The notes beneath the pieces were generated by a model. That model was given only the letters and a program-made list of their open reading frames with translations, was not told the origin of the DNA and did no database searches. DNA of 64,000 bases from Rhynchosporium graminicola (lineage: Eukaryota > Ascomycota > Leotiomycetes > Helotiales > Ploettnerulaceae): assembly GCA_900074885.1 (NCBI GenBank), contig FJUW01000004.1, positions 248,001 to 312,000 on the forward strand. Reading direction: 5' to 3'. The position numbers were made by a program, and so were the translations under genes. Below are positions 48,328 through 58,995 of the stretch, one piece after another (the first letter of the stretch is position 1; each line of letters begins with the position of its first letter).

Positions 48328-48394
48328 TCATATCATATCGCATCATATCGTATCGTATCACTTCATATCACATCACATCTCATCACATCTCATC
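48328..48394. repeat. ATATC/ACATC degenerate pentamer tract
   Basis: A run of about 13 pentamers of the form ATATC, GTATC, ACATC and TCATC, similar in kind to the 33591 tract. Confidence 0.7.
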
Positions 48395-49666
48395 TGGACT
48401 GCTGCATGACATTAGATGAATAGAAGAATAGACGGATGGGAAAATTCCATCTCGGCATGGATATCGTTATCGTTTCTGAGGTCTATTTTTATTAATAGGT
48501 ACTAGGTAGGTAATGTAGATAGATGGTGACTTTTATATTTTACTTTACATGTACTTTACTACGGGACTTTGCACCTTCTCTCTCGCTCTCCCGAACTATA
48601 TTCCGGCCACCTACATACCTGCCTGCCTACCTTACCATCCAATCCAGCTTGCTCTCACTCACCTGACTTGTCCGAAGTAGAGTACTCTCGTACCTCTAGT
48701 CTTACATCGTCCCTGCTCCTTGGTTTTGGTTCACTCCCGTCCTCGTGGCTACCTAGTATAGTAGTAAGCGCATATCTGAATGTCATATGAGACGACCGCG
48801 ACTGTTTTCCTTCCGCCGATGTGAATATCGGGATCAGAACTGTAGTCAGTCAGCCAGTCTTACGGAGATGCACGAGCCGCAGATGGATGCCCAAACAGTC
48901 TTCGCCTTCACTCTACGACATCTTGAATTTGGACCGGAGTTCGGTCTCTTTATACCCCGCTACCCCATATTGCGCTCCACAGCCGGTAAGGTTGGACGCT
49001 AATCTTTTCAACTACCTACTTACCTTATACAATACTATACCGAAGGTACCTACATACTTGCTCCGTACTTTACCGAGCACGTGCCACTTACTCGAGGCTT
49101 CTGAGTCCCTTCCCCACGGTACGGAAGGTACCTAGGAATCCCTATATCAGATCAGATTCACGAGCACCAAAGAGGACAGTGAGAATAAACAGGGTCATCG
49201 GTATCCAGTGCTGAACAGTGCTGAAGACGAGTAAGCTGACTTTCCACAGGCACACGTCTGACTGAGATTAAAGAAGCGTCCACCAATTTGTGTGAGTCGC
49301 TTAGTCAAGCTTCTACTTCTTTGACTTCCTCCTCGCGTACGCGAAAGTCTGTTTGCCTGACGGCAGTATGACTCCGTGAATTCAAACGCAAAATACTTTT
49401 GTTCTCTGTCGCAACTTCTTCTCCTTGACCATCGGACGGCTTCGGAACGCCCAGAAGAGCCTCCGTTTGCAGACGCTGCGCGTGCACATCATCGATATTC
49501 TCGACCTCATATTCTTGACGCTGGGCTGAACTTGTGATTTGACCTCGGCCTAACCTGGCTCAGAATCACAGAGACACTCCGAATATGATGAGCTGAAGGA
49601 AGCCACGTAGACAAACCGCTGGATCTAAGTTCAGGTTCCGTGCTACTGACGATCCACAACTACCTT

Positions 49667-51886
49667 ATGATGGATCGTACCGGCCATAGCGCTGCGGATA
49701 CACCGCTGCTACGGGTCTCCAGGCCAGTTTCTGCATGCTCGAGATGTATGCCCTCGACGTCTACGTGTTGTGCTACAAATCCTGATTGTTTACAGGTCGT
49801 GCTGCCAAAATAAAGTGCGATGGAAAGCTGCCAGCGTGTACAGCGTGTGAAAAGTCGGGACGCATAGGGGAATGTTCAAGCGCGAATGACCAATTTGCGA
49901 AGGGCAAAGAGAGAAGGTCCGTTGTTTTAATGTGAAAATCGCGGTGCAGATGTTCACTGACATTTTGTCAGCTATGTCGCATCTCTGGAGTCCCGGGTCG
50001 AGAAACTAGAGAAAAGAATTGCATATGCCAGAAATCGCAAAGCTTCAGTAGCAATGCATTACGACGAGGATATTCATGTCGCTTCAGATCGAAAAGACTC
50101 ACTCGCTACTATTCGCGCTGCTATCCATGGGAAAGCGGCTCGGAGAAGAGAAGCAGCAGACGTAGATGAGCTTGTGTCAGATTTCGGCATTCTGTATGTG
50201 CAAAACGCGCCTCTTCGCGACTGTTGTCGATTGAATTCGCTAATTTTTGTAGCTCGGTCAACGCCACGACTCGAGATTTTGAAGCATCAACAACAAACAT
50301 GACCTTCGCCCGTTTGATTATCGCTGCCACAAACAATGAAGCTGTGCCAGTTTCTCAACCCTTCTTGTTACCAACGAAACCTGCAGCTCTGGGATTAATC
50401 CAATACTATCTGGACAATGTCTTTGCTCTGTTCCCGATATTCGCCGAGACCGCTTTGTTCAATGCTTTTAATGCTGTGTACCAAGAGAATGGTCGCCTCG
50501 TCACAGACTTCGAACACTGGCTCTTATATATGGTATTCGCTATTGGAGCCACCGGCCAGTCTCGGAGTCAACACGATGCATCGTATGTCGATGGTGTTCT
50601 TTGGGTAGGCCGAGCCCTGCGATACGCAGACCGTGTTCTTATGCCTGGCTATGTATCCCAGATTCAAGCTCTGATTCTACTCGTTCAGTACTCTATGCTC
50701 GATCCTACCCATTTTGATAGTTGGCAGCTGATTGGCTTTGCTTGCCGTGCTGTTATAGATCTGGGATTCCATCAGGACCCCCCAAAAGAACAACAGACGG
50801 ACAAGAAACTCCTCGAGCTGCGTCGTAAGATATTCTACTGCGTTTACTCTCTTGACAGGTAGATTCGCCAATGATCTGTAAAAGTAAATTGTTCTAACAT
50901 GATGCAGGTCGATCAGCATGGTTCATGCTCGATCATTCTCATTCACAGACGACTCTACATCTGTGATACTGCCCGTGGTCACGGCAACCTTGTCGCCTCC
51001 GGGTAAAGCCTCTGCAAATGGTCCTCAATCCTTGGAATCAGCTTTACTCCTGTTCCAGCTTCGACAATTGCAATCATCGTGGTACCAGGAGCTGTTTCAA
51101 TCTAGTCGCGACCCGCTCCAGAATTCATCGACCTATATATGGCAAATGTGTCAGGAGATGCGAGAATGGTCAGAGTCATTTCCAGATGGTCTGCCGCTTG
51201 CATTCAAAGATTTCTTTGATCTTGAGCTACTATACAGCTACGTCTACTGCCTGGCCCCATCCTGCCGGGTGCAGACGGTAGTCAACTACGGCAAGACTCT
51301 CATTTTCGAGTACAGCATTGCTTACATGCAGAAGATATTCTCCATCAGTAGAGATCCGGTCAACACAGCTTTCTATACCTACCACGATGCATTACGAGTC
51401 TACTTTGTGGGAAGTCAGTTCATATCAGTCCTCCTTGACAATCAGGATCAGCTTTTGAACGGCGATTCGCAGTATGCACCAGTTCTGGCTGGTGCTCCGC
51501 CACCACCTCCGTTGCCAAATAATGCAGGCGTTGACAGCATCGATAGAAGTGTCAAGTGCGTGACCCGTATGAAGGAGACTCTCAGGACTTTTGGTCATCG
51601 CTGGGAGGATTCGAAGGCGCTCCTATCAAACCTTGAACTTCAGGCAGAGCCTCTCATAGCAGCTCTGCACAGGAGAAAGCATCACATCAAAGAGATTCCT
51701 CGGACAAACCACAGTCCACCTATATATAGTCCGCCTATATATAGTCCGCCAATGTATGTATCACCGCCTGGCTTTGATCAGATAAACACCTTGATTGTTG
51801 ATGAGTGGTCGAATATGGGAACTGGGCTTGGAAATATGGGTACTATGCAGGGAGGACATGGAGGTGGATCACCGCATGATCCGTAG
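49667..51886 (+). CDS. Zn2Cys6 transcription factor 2
   Basis: Five exons, 49667-49745, 49796-49916, 49972-50193, 50253-50858 and 50908-51886, encode 668 residues. The start is an ATGATG doublet at 49667. The zinc cluster is at 24-53 with spacing C-x2-C-x6-C-x6-C-x2-C-x8-C (ACSRCRAAKIKCDGKLPACTACEK). The first intron (GTATGC...ACAG, 50 bases) splits the codon of Cys27, so the cluster is invisible in any single open frame. A short coiled coil follows (LESRVEKLEKRI). The middle homology region runs from about 175 to 400 (GLIQYYLDNVFALFPIF, LLYMVFAIGATGQS, AVIDLGFHQD, LRRKIFYCVYSLDRSISMVHARSFSF). The C-terminal 70 residues include a SPPIY/SPPMY triplet repeat and a Gly/Met-rich end. It is a nuclear DNA-binding regulator by family; targets are unknown. 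Confidence 0.91.
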
Positions 51887-52307
51887 TGATATTAGTCTGA
51901 AAGTCCCAACTCAACGATAGTATTTCTAAGTCATAAACTTGGAAAGTCACGGTGGTTTTGGGAAGGTATTTTCCTCATTCATGCGGTTAGTCCTTCCTTC
52001 CCGGGACTTTGGTGAGTGAGCCTGCAACGGATCGCACCTTCCTCGGCTGGAGTAAAGTCCACTTTGCCGGTTCTTTTCTGTCTCCTCTTCTCTTCCCCCG
52101 TCTCATTTTTCTCATTATCAAAAATCCGCTCACTGGCACTGGATGCTAATTTCATTCCATCGTTAAGCTTCTTCATGATATCAAGCCTATTCTTAACGGC
52201 AGCACACAAAAACTCATCATATCAAACACGGGCTGCCAGAGTATTGCCATTGAGAAGAATAAAGGACAAGTGTCAAGCGTCGTCAGTCTTCATCATCAAG
52301 AGCGTGA
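51887..52307. other. intergenic, leader of the 52308 gene
   Basis: 421 bases with no independent gene. It contains the 3' end of the transcription factor transcript and probably the promoter and leader of the acidic-repeat membrane protein. Confidence 0.5.
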
Positions 52308-54704
52308 ATGTTTCTAATGGTCTTACCAGCGAATCACCACTCCAAGATGTCCGAACGACCCACCCATCGTACCTCTCGTACATTAATGGCCAATCTCGCT
52401 CTGTGCTTAATGATCATTGGACTGCTCGTTTGCTACCCTTTCCTCCCATCCAATGCTCACCATTTCTCCAAGACACATCCTTCCCCATCCATAGCCACTG
52501 CCATCCGCATGCCAATTCAACAGGGCGGCCGACATGGCAATTCTCTTTCCTTGAATCCAGAACACTCTTTAGGCGGTGCGGAAAAAATGTACGTGGATCG
52601 TATTCATCCAAGGCAGTTCAATCCAATTGCAGTAGCGGAGGGCTTTGCTGCTGAGGTCAATCGGTTGCAGCGTGAGATGGAGACTGGCCATGGAGACAAG
52701 AGCCCTGCCACTGCCTACAAAAGCTGTACTGTTGACGGCAAGATTGTGCTCAAGTGTGACTTCCAAGTTACAGAGACCGTCCATCATGAAGGTGATGATG
52801 GCAAGTATGAGGATACCTCCGAGATTGTTGGTGATTTTGAGATTACAGCTGAATTGAATGCTGAGAAATCTGCTTACTATGGAGGTGATTGGTTTGATGA
52901 GGATAACAATGAGGACAGCGATGCGTACGACGATGAGGATAACTATGAAGACGACGACGATGAGGATAACTATGAAGACGACGACGATGAGGACTACTAC
53001 AAGAAGGTCCGCAATCGAACCCCACTCAAGTGGACTGAGCATCGCGGACCTCCTAACAGACACACTCCTCCAAGATCAGACATGTTCACCAACACAGGAG
53101 AGTCAAACAAGCGAGGAACACAATCCCCCCATGGCGATACGAGAGTTGTGCAGCAGACTGCAGACAAGAGCCCTCACACCAGCATGAATCTTGGTATTGC
53201 CAGACCCAGGCCGCCTAACCACGCTGATTCGTCGCAAGTGAATGTCGATCCCTCAGAACCCGCTCCAATCACTTCTCGAAAGACGGAGAGATTGTGCTTG
53301 GACACATCTGATTTGCAGCCGCCGGAGGTCGGAAGCGTTCGCGTGTTTGGAGACAAGAAAGCGCAACTTGCTCACTCTAAGTCTACCTCTAATACAAATT
53401 TTCCGCCACCGCATGAGACCACTTCGGTCGTTCCGAGCATGAACAATGTCGAATCACACCATTCCGAATCTGTTCCCAGAGAGTTGGTCTGCGAATGCGG
53501 ATCCCTTGTCTGTGATGACTATCGGAATTCGTGTAAAAGATTGAAGCAGATACCAGACAGGAAGAGGTCCTCCTTACATATTTCTTACATCAAGTCCCGT
53601 AACGCTGGAACCGTCCACACGATCGGTGGCAAGGATGTGCAACTTGCCCACGCTGAGTCTACTACTAGCATGATTCTTCCAACTCAACGATGGAAGCAGG
53701 TGCCAGACAGCAAGAGATCGGACCTTGATGATCCGTCTGTTTCCACACCCGAGGCTGCCCACGATGACGGTGTGGTACCTGATCAAACATTCTTAACACC
53801 AAAAGGGGAAGTCCCAAGTCCACAGCAAGAACCCATTTCTCCAACGCCACTGTCTCCAACTACTGATTCATCCAATCCAATTACTGATGCTACGTCTGGT
53901 CCAGCTACTGAGCCTGCTTCTGGGAAAACGCACTACATTCCACCTTACTGGAGAAATGATAGCCACGAAGATCCAACCTCCTATGGCGAAGGCGTTGCCG
54001 AATCGAAGAAGCACAATCCGAACAACAAGAACGGCACAAATACCAAATCCCCTCATGTCAGTGGGGTAACATTCGGTAACGTTCTAATCCCTAAAAAGTG
54101 TACTGGCACGCCGAAGCAACGTCACCAATGTGAATCGTCACGCATCGCAGGGATCATACTTTACACGCTGATTGGTATCTTCTTCACTTGCATCCTTCTA
54201 TTGGCGTTCTTCAAGTGCTGCACCGGTTATCGAAAGAGACGGGACATCGCTGCCTGGAAGAAAAGACGATCTTCCGAAAAGGGCAACGCTTCCACTCAGC
54301 CGAGCTCCGCGGCAGATAGTCTATCATCCAAGCCAGAGAGGCAAGTGGAAGGCGTTGTCATCCGTCCGCCTATGAATGTAGATGGCACCGATGACTGGGA
54401 CTTTCCCAAATGCGAGAACAGGAGAAGATGGAATATCTTCTCGCGCAATGTGAGTAAAGTCCCAGAAAGAGATTTATTGAGTAACATAGCTGACTCCGAG
54501 CAGAAAAGAGTTCCTGGCCGGTTTTCTCCTATACCCCAAAGGCGGGCACCTCGGATCCCTACCTTGAAGCTTCCTAAGTCAGTCTTCTTAACAGTCCGAA
54601 AGGTGAGTGGCCTTGGGACTGAAGGAATAGGGGCTTCGTTCAAGAACAAACTCCAGGGAAAGACGACAGACATCAGTAGGGTCAAGTGGAATTCTACTGT
54701 CTGA
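52308..54704 (+). CDS. membrane protein with acidic tandem repeat, function unknown
   Basis: A single-exon frame of 798 residues from the ATG at 52308; an in-frame ATG at 52347 (MSERPTHRT) is an equally good start and would give 785. A hydrophobic segment at about 27-45 follows basic residues (signal anchor or signal peptide). Residues of about 198-228 are an Asp/Glu-rich tract in which an eight-residue unit (DDDEDNYE) repeats about three times. A second hydrophobic segment at about 613-638 (GIILYTLIGIFFTCILLLAFF) is followed by a basic cytoplasmic tail. Between them are polar, Ser/Pro-rich stretches with imperfect internal repeats (KKAQLAHSKST and KDVQLAHAEST; KQIPDRKRSS and KQVPDSKRSD). I do not recognise a family. 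The two-helix layout with a long extracytoplasmic region suggests a cell-surface or endomembrane protein; a lineage-restricted gene is likely. Confidence 0.75.
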   Translation: MFLMVLPANHHSKMSERPTHRTSRTLMANLALCLMIIGLLVCYPFLPSNAHHFSKTHPSPSIATAIRMPIQQGGRHGNSLSLNPEHSLGGAEKMYVDRIHPRQFNPIAVAEGFAAEVNRLQREMETGHGDKSPATAYKSCTVDGKIVLKCDFQVTETVHHEGDDGKYEDTSEIVGDFEITAELNAEKSAYYGGDWFDEDNNEDSDAYDDEDNYEDDDDEDNYEDDDDEDYYKKVRNRTPLKWTEHRGPPNRHTPPRSDMFTNTGESNKRGTQSPHGDTRVVQQTADKSPHTSMNLGIARPRPPNHADSSQVNVDPSEPAPITSRKTERLCLDTSDLQPPEVGSVRVFGDKKAQLAHSKSTSNTNFPPPHETTSVVPSMNNVESHHSESVPRELVCECGSLVCDDYRNSCKRLKQIPDRKRSSLHISYIKSRNAGTVHTIGGKDVQLAHAESTTSMILPTQRWKQVPDSKRSDLDDPSVSTPEAAHDDGVVPDQTFLTPKGEVPSPQQEPISPTPLSPTTDSSNPITDATSGPATEPASGKTHYIPPYWRNDSHEDPTSYGEGVAESKKHNPNNKNGTNTKSPHVSGVTFGNVLIPKKCTGTPKQRHQCESSRIAGIILYTLIGIFFTCILLLAFFKCCTGYRKRRDIAAWKKRRSSEKGNASTQPSSAADSLSSKPERQVEGVVIRPPMNVDGTDDWDFPKCENRRRWNIFSRNVSKVPERDLLSNIADSEQKRVPGRFSPIPQRRAPRIPTLKLPKSVFLTVRKVSGLGTEGIGASFKNKLQGKTTDISRVKWNSTV
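52927..53005 (+). repeat. 24-base in-frame tandem repeat coding an acidic tract
   Basis: Copies of GACGATGAGGATAACTATGA with spacer GAC codons, in frame, coding DDDEDNYE. Copies two and three are nearly identical at the DNA level, which points to recent slippage. Confidence 0.8.
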
Positions 54705-55675
54705 GGATGCTCTTGTAAGAATGACCATGAAATGAATTGACAGGGTATCGGCTCTGAGCCTGTAGAATGCTATACATACTATTGCTTGTTGGTCCCGAGG
54801 TTACGAAGAAGTGATGAGAAGAAAGTGAATGAAAGAGGCAATGGTTTTTATCACGCACAACATTCGTTATTGTGTAGTTATTACACCTCTGTACTACTGG
54901 ATCAAACTTTTTTTACTCTCATGCCTGAACGTTCCTCATATTTACTACAAGAATAGAAGTGCTGGGATTGAGACTATCGAACCATTGATTGTTCTGAGAT
55001 ACTCCATCCTGGCTAGCATAGAAAGCACTGCTGGCCTGGCTATCTCCTGGCTGCCTCGATTCAGCTGGAGAGGATAGTGATACACAAATGTGCATGTATC
55101 ATTACTCCAGCACACTTTAACAACATCAAAATGGCAACGCTGCCAGAATCTCGCGTCAATTTGCTCGAAAAAAGTTGAACATTCACAATAGTGATTCTCA
55201 AATGGCTTTTTCTAGTCGTATTTCTCCCTTGTCAAGTCAACGTTACGAATTGCATGAGCAGAATTTATATTAGATGCGAAAATTACTCCTTACACAGTCG
55301 AAATATATCACTCAAAAGTGATCGAGAGTTCAGATTGGATCGAGTACTCCGCGAATAGGCTAGGGTCCCATTGGCTTGAAAAGGTAGTCTGCTGATAATG
55401 GGGAAGGAGCCGTCTTTCATTCTTAAGGTAACTTCTGAGAGTATTTTCAACCATGATCAAAAACCAGAAGAAGAAGTCTAGGCCCAACTAGTGAAGTAGA
55501 GGACAAATAATATATATCAAAATGATAACTCTTCTCGTGACTCTCGCTTATGTGGTTGCCTTCACAACCAGCCAATCAACGTCGTTCAATCCGACATCTG
55601 AACTATTCATGTCGCATTCCAACCACGTCAATCAGTAACGTGGATCTAAGTAGCCAACTAAGACAGAGCTTCGAA
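54705..55675. other. intergenic region upstream of the Pol X gene
   Basis: 970 bases with no supported gene. An 82-codon plus-strand frame (54829-55077) is hydrophobic but lacks context. The region must include the promoter and the leader ending in the ATG-only exon of the polymerase gene. Confidence 0.5.
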
Positions 55676-58369
55676 ATGGTAATACATAAGTGAGGTCTTT
55701 CCAAGCACTCATTTGCTCACTTCATTCTGCAGGATAAAGAAGAATACTTCCGACAACTGTACTCTCTGAACGATTGTTCCGATGACGAGGTTGACGCAAA
55801 CGACGCACGGGAAATCCTGAGACAAAGCAAACCTCCTCACGCAGCTTCTTTCCCAGCATCTCAGGCATCACGATCATTTCAGAAGAGGAGCCAGATTACT
55901 GCTACAGGTATTGGCGCAGGCGCATCGTTCCTGAAGAAATCCCCGGGCATTCACCGAACCACATCGGCGCCTGTCGCGAGCACTAGTAGCAGAGTGGTGA
56001 ACGAAGTTTTGGATGAGATGCAAACAAAAACGCCACTGCCGCAACTTAAAAGGAGATCATCGCTTCTTAGACATGACATCTCGGCTTCGACGTATGATCT
56101 GACGATATCGGAACCTACACCTGAAGATGCAAACGTAACACCAGCAACACCAGCAATATCAGCTGCTGACATCTCTACATCAAAATTCAAACCTGTAACT
56201 GAGCGTAGCGCATCAACGCCGAATATCGGATCGGTGGTTATGAACAATAGTAAGGGTATCGCTGCGATGTTGGGTAAAAGATCGCGTGAGAATCTCAAGG
56301 AAGCCAGTAACAAGAAGGGTGCGAAAGCGCCGCCGAAGGGGAAGGCGAACAAGGACACTATCAAGTTGGCTCCAGAGGCGCAGAGATGTCTGAAAGGGAA
56401 GACCATCTTCTGGATTCCGCCGAATGATGTGGTTCCTTTAAGGAAGAGAAAGATTGATAGAGCGAGAGAATTCGGGGCCACATGGACGAAGGAGGCAAGT
56501 TTGTGCTTACTTTTCTTCGATTCGTGAATGCTTCATATTGCAAGGCTAAATGTGGGCCGCGCCCAAGTGTCTTCCTCAAATCACAATTTTTTGCAGCAGC
56601 CTACAAGTTTATTCTAGGTCTCAGAACTATTCACTGATATGTATTTAAAGTGGATCCCAGATATCACGCATGTCGTGGTTGACAACGATCTCAGCTATCA
56701 AGACGTCATGAAGTTTCTATCCCCGACCATCAAGTCAAAGAATCTACCACGACACATCACACTGGTCAATGAAAATTACATCGGCGAATGTGCTACGTTC
56801 AAGCTCCTCTTGGACCATGGCCAGACGAAATACCAGGTCACAGGCTACCAAGAAGTTACAGAATCCCAGACGACTTCGCCATCTGGCTCTCAACAATCAG
56901 AACAGTCTCTCCAGCTAAAGTCAGCGAAGCCGAGAAAAGGCGACCATGTCCCCGAAAGAGTCACTCCTTCACAAAGCCAACGATCGACGCAGACAGGAGT
57001 ATATGGTGGCCCTGTTGATACATCAGTGAGAGTCTCCCTCATGCCAGACTATCACCAAGAGATCACCCAGCCACAACAATCATCAATTACCACGCCTCTT
57101 GATAGTAATGTCGGCAAGCGAGGTGATGACCTTGATGAGTGGATTGACCTTGCTCGCCGAGTCCAGGATCTGCCTCTTGATGATGAGGGTGCCGACTTTG
57201 ACGAAGATCTTCCCTCAGCATCTCGGATTCCATTATCTCGCGATGAGCAAGAAGAGTCCGGCTCAGAAGAGGAGCGAGCTTGGAAGAAGAAAATGAAAAC
57301 GAAGAGAAAGTATAAGAAATATCCAAGCGACAAACTTGCATCATTCACATGTATGCACGGTGGTACTGGAAAGACGCACGTAGATAATCCGAATCGCCGT
57401 ACCATTGAGATTCTGGAGCAAATGGCTGCGTATTATGGGCGCATCAAGGATGGTTTCAGAGAACGAGCTTATCAAAAGGCCTGTGGAACGCTCAAAAAGC
57501 TGAATGTCTATATCGAGAGTGCTGAGGATGCCATTCGTCTGGAGACTATTGGAGAAAGCATTGCCGCAAAAATAGAAGAGATCGTCGTCACCGGGCATCT
57601 ACGTCGACTCGAAAATGCTCTCAATGACCCTGAAGACATACTCTTACAACTGTTTCTCAAGATCTACGGTGTCGGTCTCAGCCAAGCCCACAAATGGATC
57701 CAGGCCGGCCACAAAACTCTGGAAGACCTCTCCAAGATCGAGATGCATAAGAACCAACGCATCGGAATCGAGCACTACTATGACTTCGATACACGAATTC
57801 CTCGAGACGAAGTCACAGCTCTAGGAGATATCGTCATCAAAGCCGCCAAAGAGATCGACGACAAATTTGAACTTATCATCGGAGGCAGTTACAGACGCGG
57901 CGCGTCGACATCAGGAGATATCGATTTCATCATCACTAAACGCAACACCTCATCCCCTCACGATCTACTGTCCTTTCTCAACAAACTCACCATGAAACTC
58001 GAAGACACAGGATTTCTCGTTGCTGCTCTCGCAGTCCCCAAGGAATTGGGATCGAAATGGCACGGTGCTTGCGTACTTCCTGGCAATCCCATATGGCGCC
58101 GTATCGACTTCCTCGTTGTTCCCGAGACGGAGTTCGGTGCTGCGCTGTTGTACTTCACAGGCGATGATATCTTCAATCGAAGTATGCGGTTGTTGGCCAG
58201 TAAGTACAACATGAGGTTGAATCAGAGAGGTCTGTATAAAGATGTCTTGAGAGTCAAGGGGAGGGAAAAGTTGACTGTGGGGACACTGATTGAGGGAGCT
58301 GATGAGAGAAATATTTTCGATTTGTTGGGCGTTCCTTGGAGACCGCCGCATGAGAGAATTTGTCGTTGA
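55676..58369 (+). CDS. POL4: family X DNA polymerase (lambda/Pol4 type) with BRCT domain
   Basis: Model: exon 1 is only the ATG (55676-55678), then 55733-56494 and 56618-58369; 838 residues. The BRCT domain (about 220-320) continues across the second intron (GATWTKE, then VSELFTDMYLKWIPDITHVVVD). The catalytic part starts near 510: 8-kDa domain with TIEILEQMAAYYG and a helix-hairpin-helix ending GESIAAKIEEI, in which Lys573 matches the lyase lysine of lambda; a second hairpin (KIYGVGLSQAHKWI); palm motif GGSYRRG with SGDIDF (Asp689, Asp691), then RRIDFLV (Asp752) and the steric-gate YFTG (767-770). All catalytic residues seem present. The enzyme fills short gaps in base excision repair and nonhomologous end joining. 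The linker of about 330-500 is Ser/Gln- and Glu-rich. Intron 1 is GTAATA...GCAG (54 bases); intron 2 is of the GC-AG class. Confidence 0.94.
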
Positions 58370-58995
58370 TCTTTTGATTTGGTGTTTGTTTTCCTGCTTC
58401 GCTTTACGTTGCCTCTGAGTTTGGCGTATTGGATGAATACAAGGTAGGAAGTGGAGTTTGAGTGGATATGGGATTGAGTACATTTGCATTTGGGAGGGAT
58501 ACGGAATGAGGGGTGGTCATCAGGATGGGCCGTGAGGACATGCATTGGGACACGGAAAATGGATCGGGCTCGGACACCTAGGCTGGTTAGTAGGGTATTT
58601 GCATTATGGATTGGCTGAGACTACTGCGATAACTTCGGTGGCGTTTCTCGCGAGAAGAAAGTAAACAATGAAATTGCGACCCAGATTCCCCTCCCTAGCG
58701 AGGCTGGGCAGATTCGTCTTCAGCGAATGAGAAATACCAAGGCATACTTGAAGGTAAAAAATCGACATGGACGTCGCACAATTATCTCCCGGCACTGCCT
58801 CAAGTCACTTCACCTAACTTTTTGACGACTTTGAAGATATCTGAGATGATGCTTTATCAGGAAATCCCAGATCGTTTCGTACAAGACGAATGTGACTCGC
58901 CTCGAGGTATCTTTGTCCACGAGCCACTCATAACGATGATGACTCTTCATTCCTCCACATACTGAATCCCTTCTCTACACTGCACTACTTCGCAT
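58370..58995. other. convergent 3' flanks of Pol X and GNAT genes
   Basis: 626 bases of 3' flanking sequence. No gene is seen. Confidence 0.55.

Larger units (their letters stand above)
47436..49666. other. divergent 2.2-kb region between two transcription factors
   Basis: No supportable gene. It contains GGGATAGGAT repeats at 47811-47842, an ATCATATCGT/CACATCTCAT tract at about 48328-48394, and TACCTAGG or TACCTATAGGTA palindromes at about 48100 and 49128. Such a length between two regulators suggests a large shared promoter, perhaps with long leaders. Open frames up to 104 codons are Ser/Tyr/Leu-rich and unconvincing. Confidence 0.55.
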
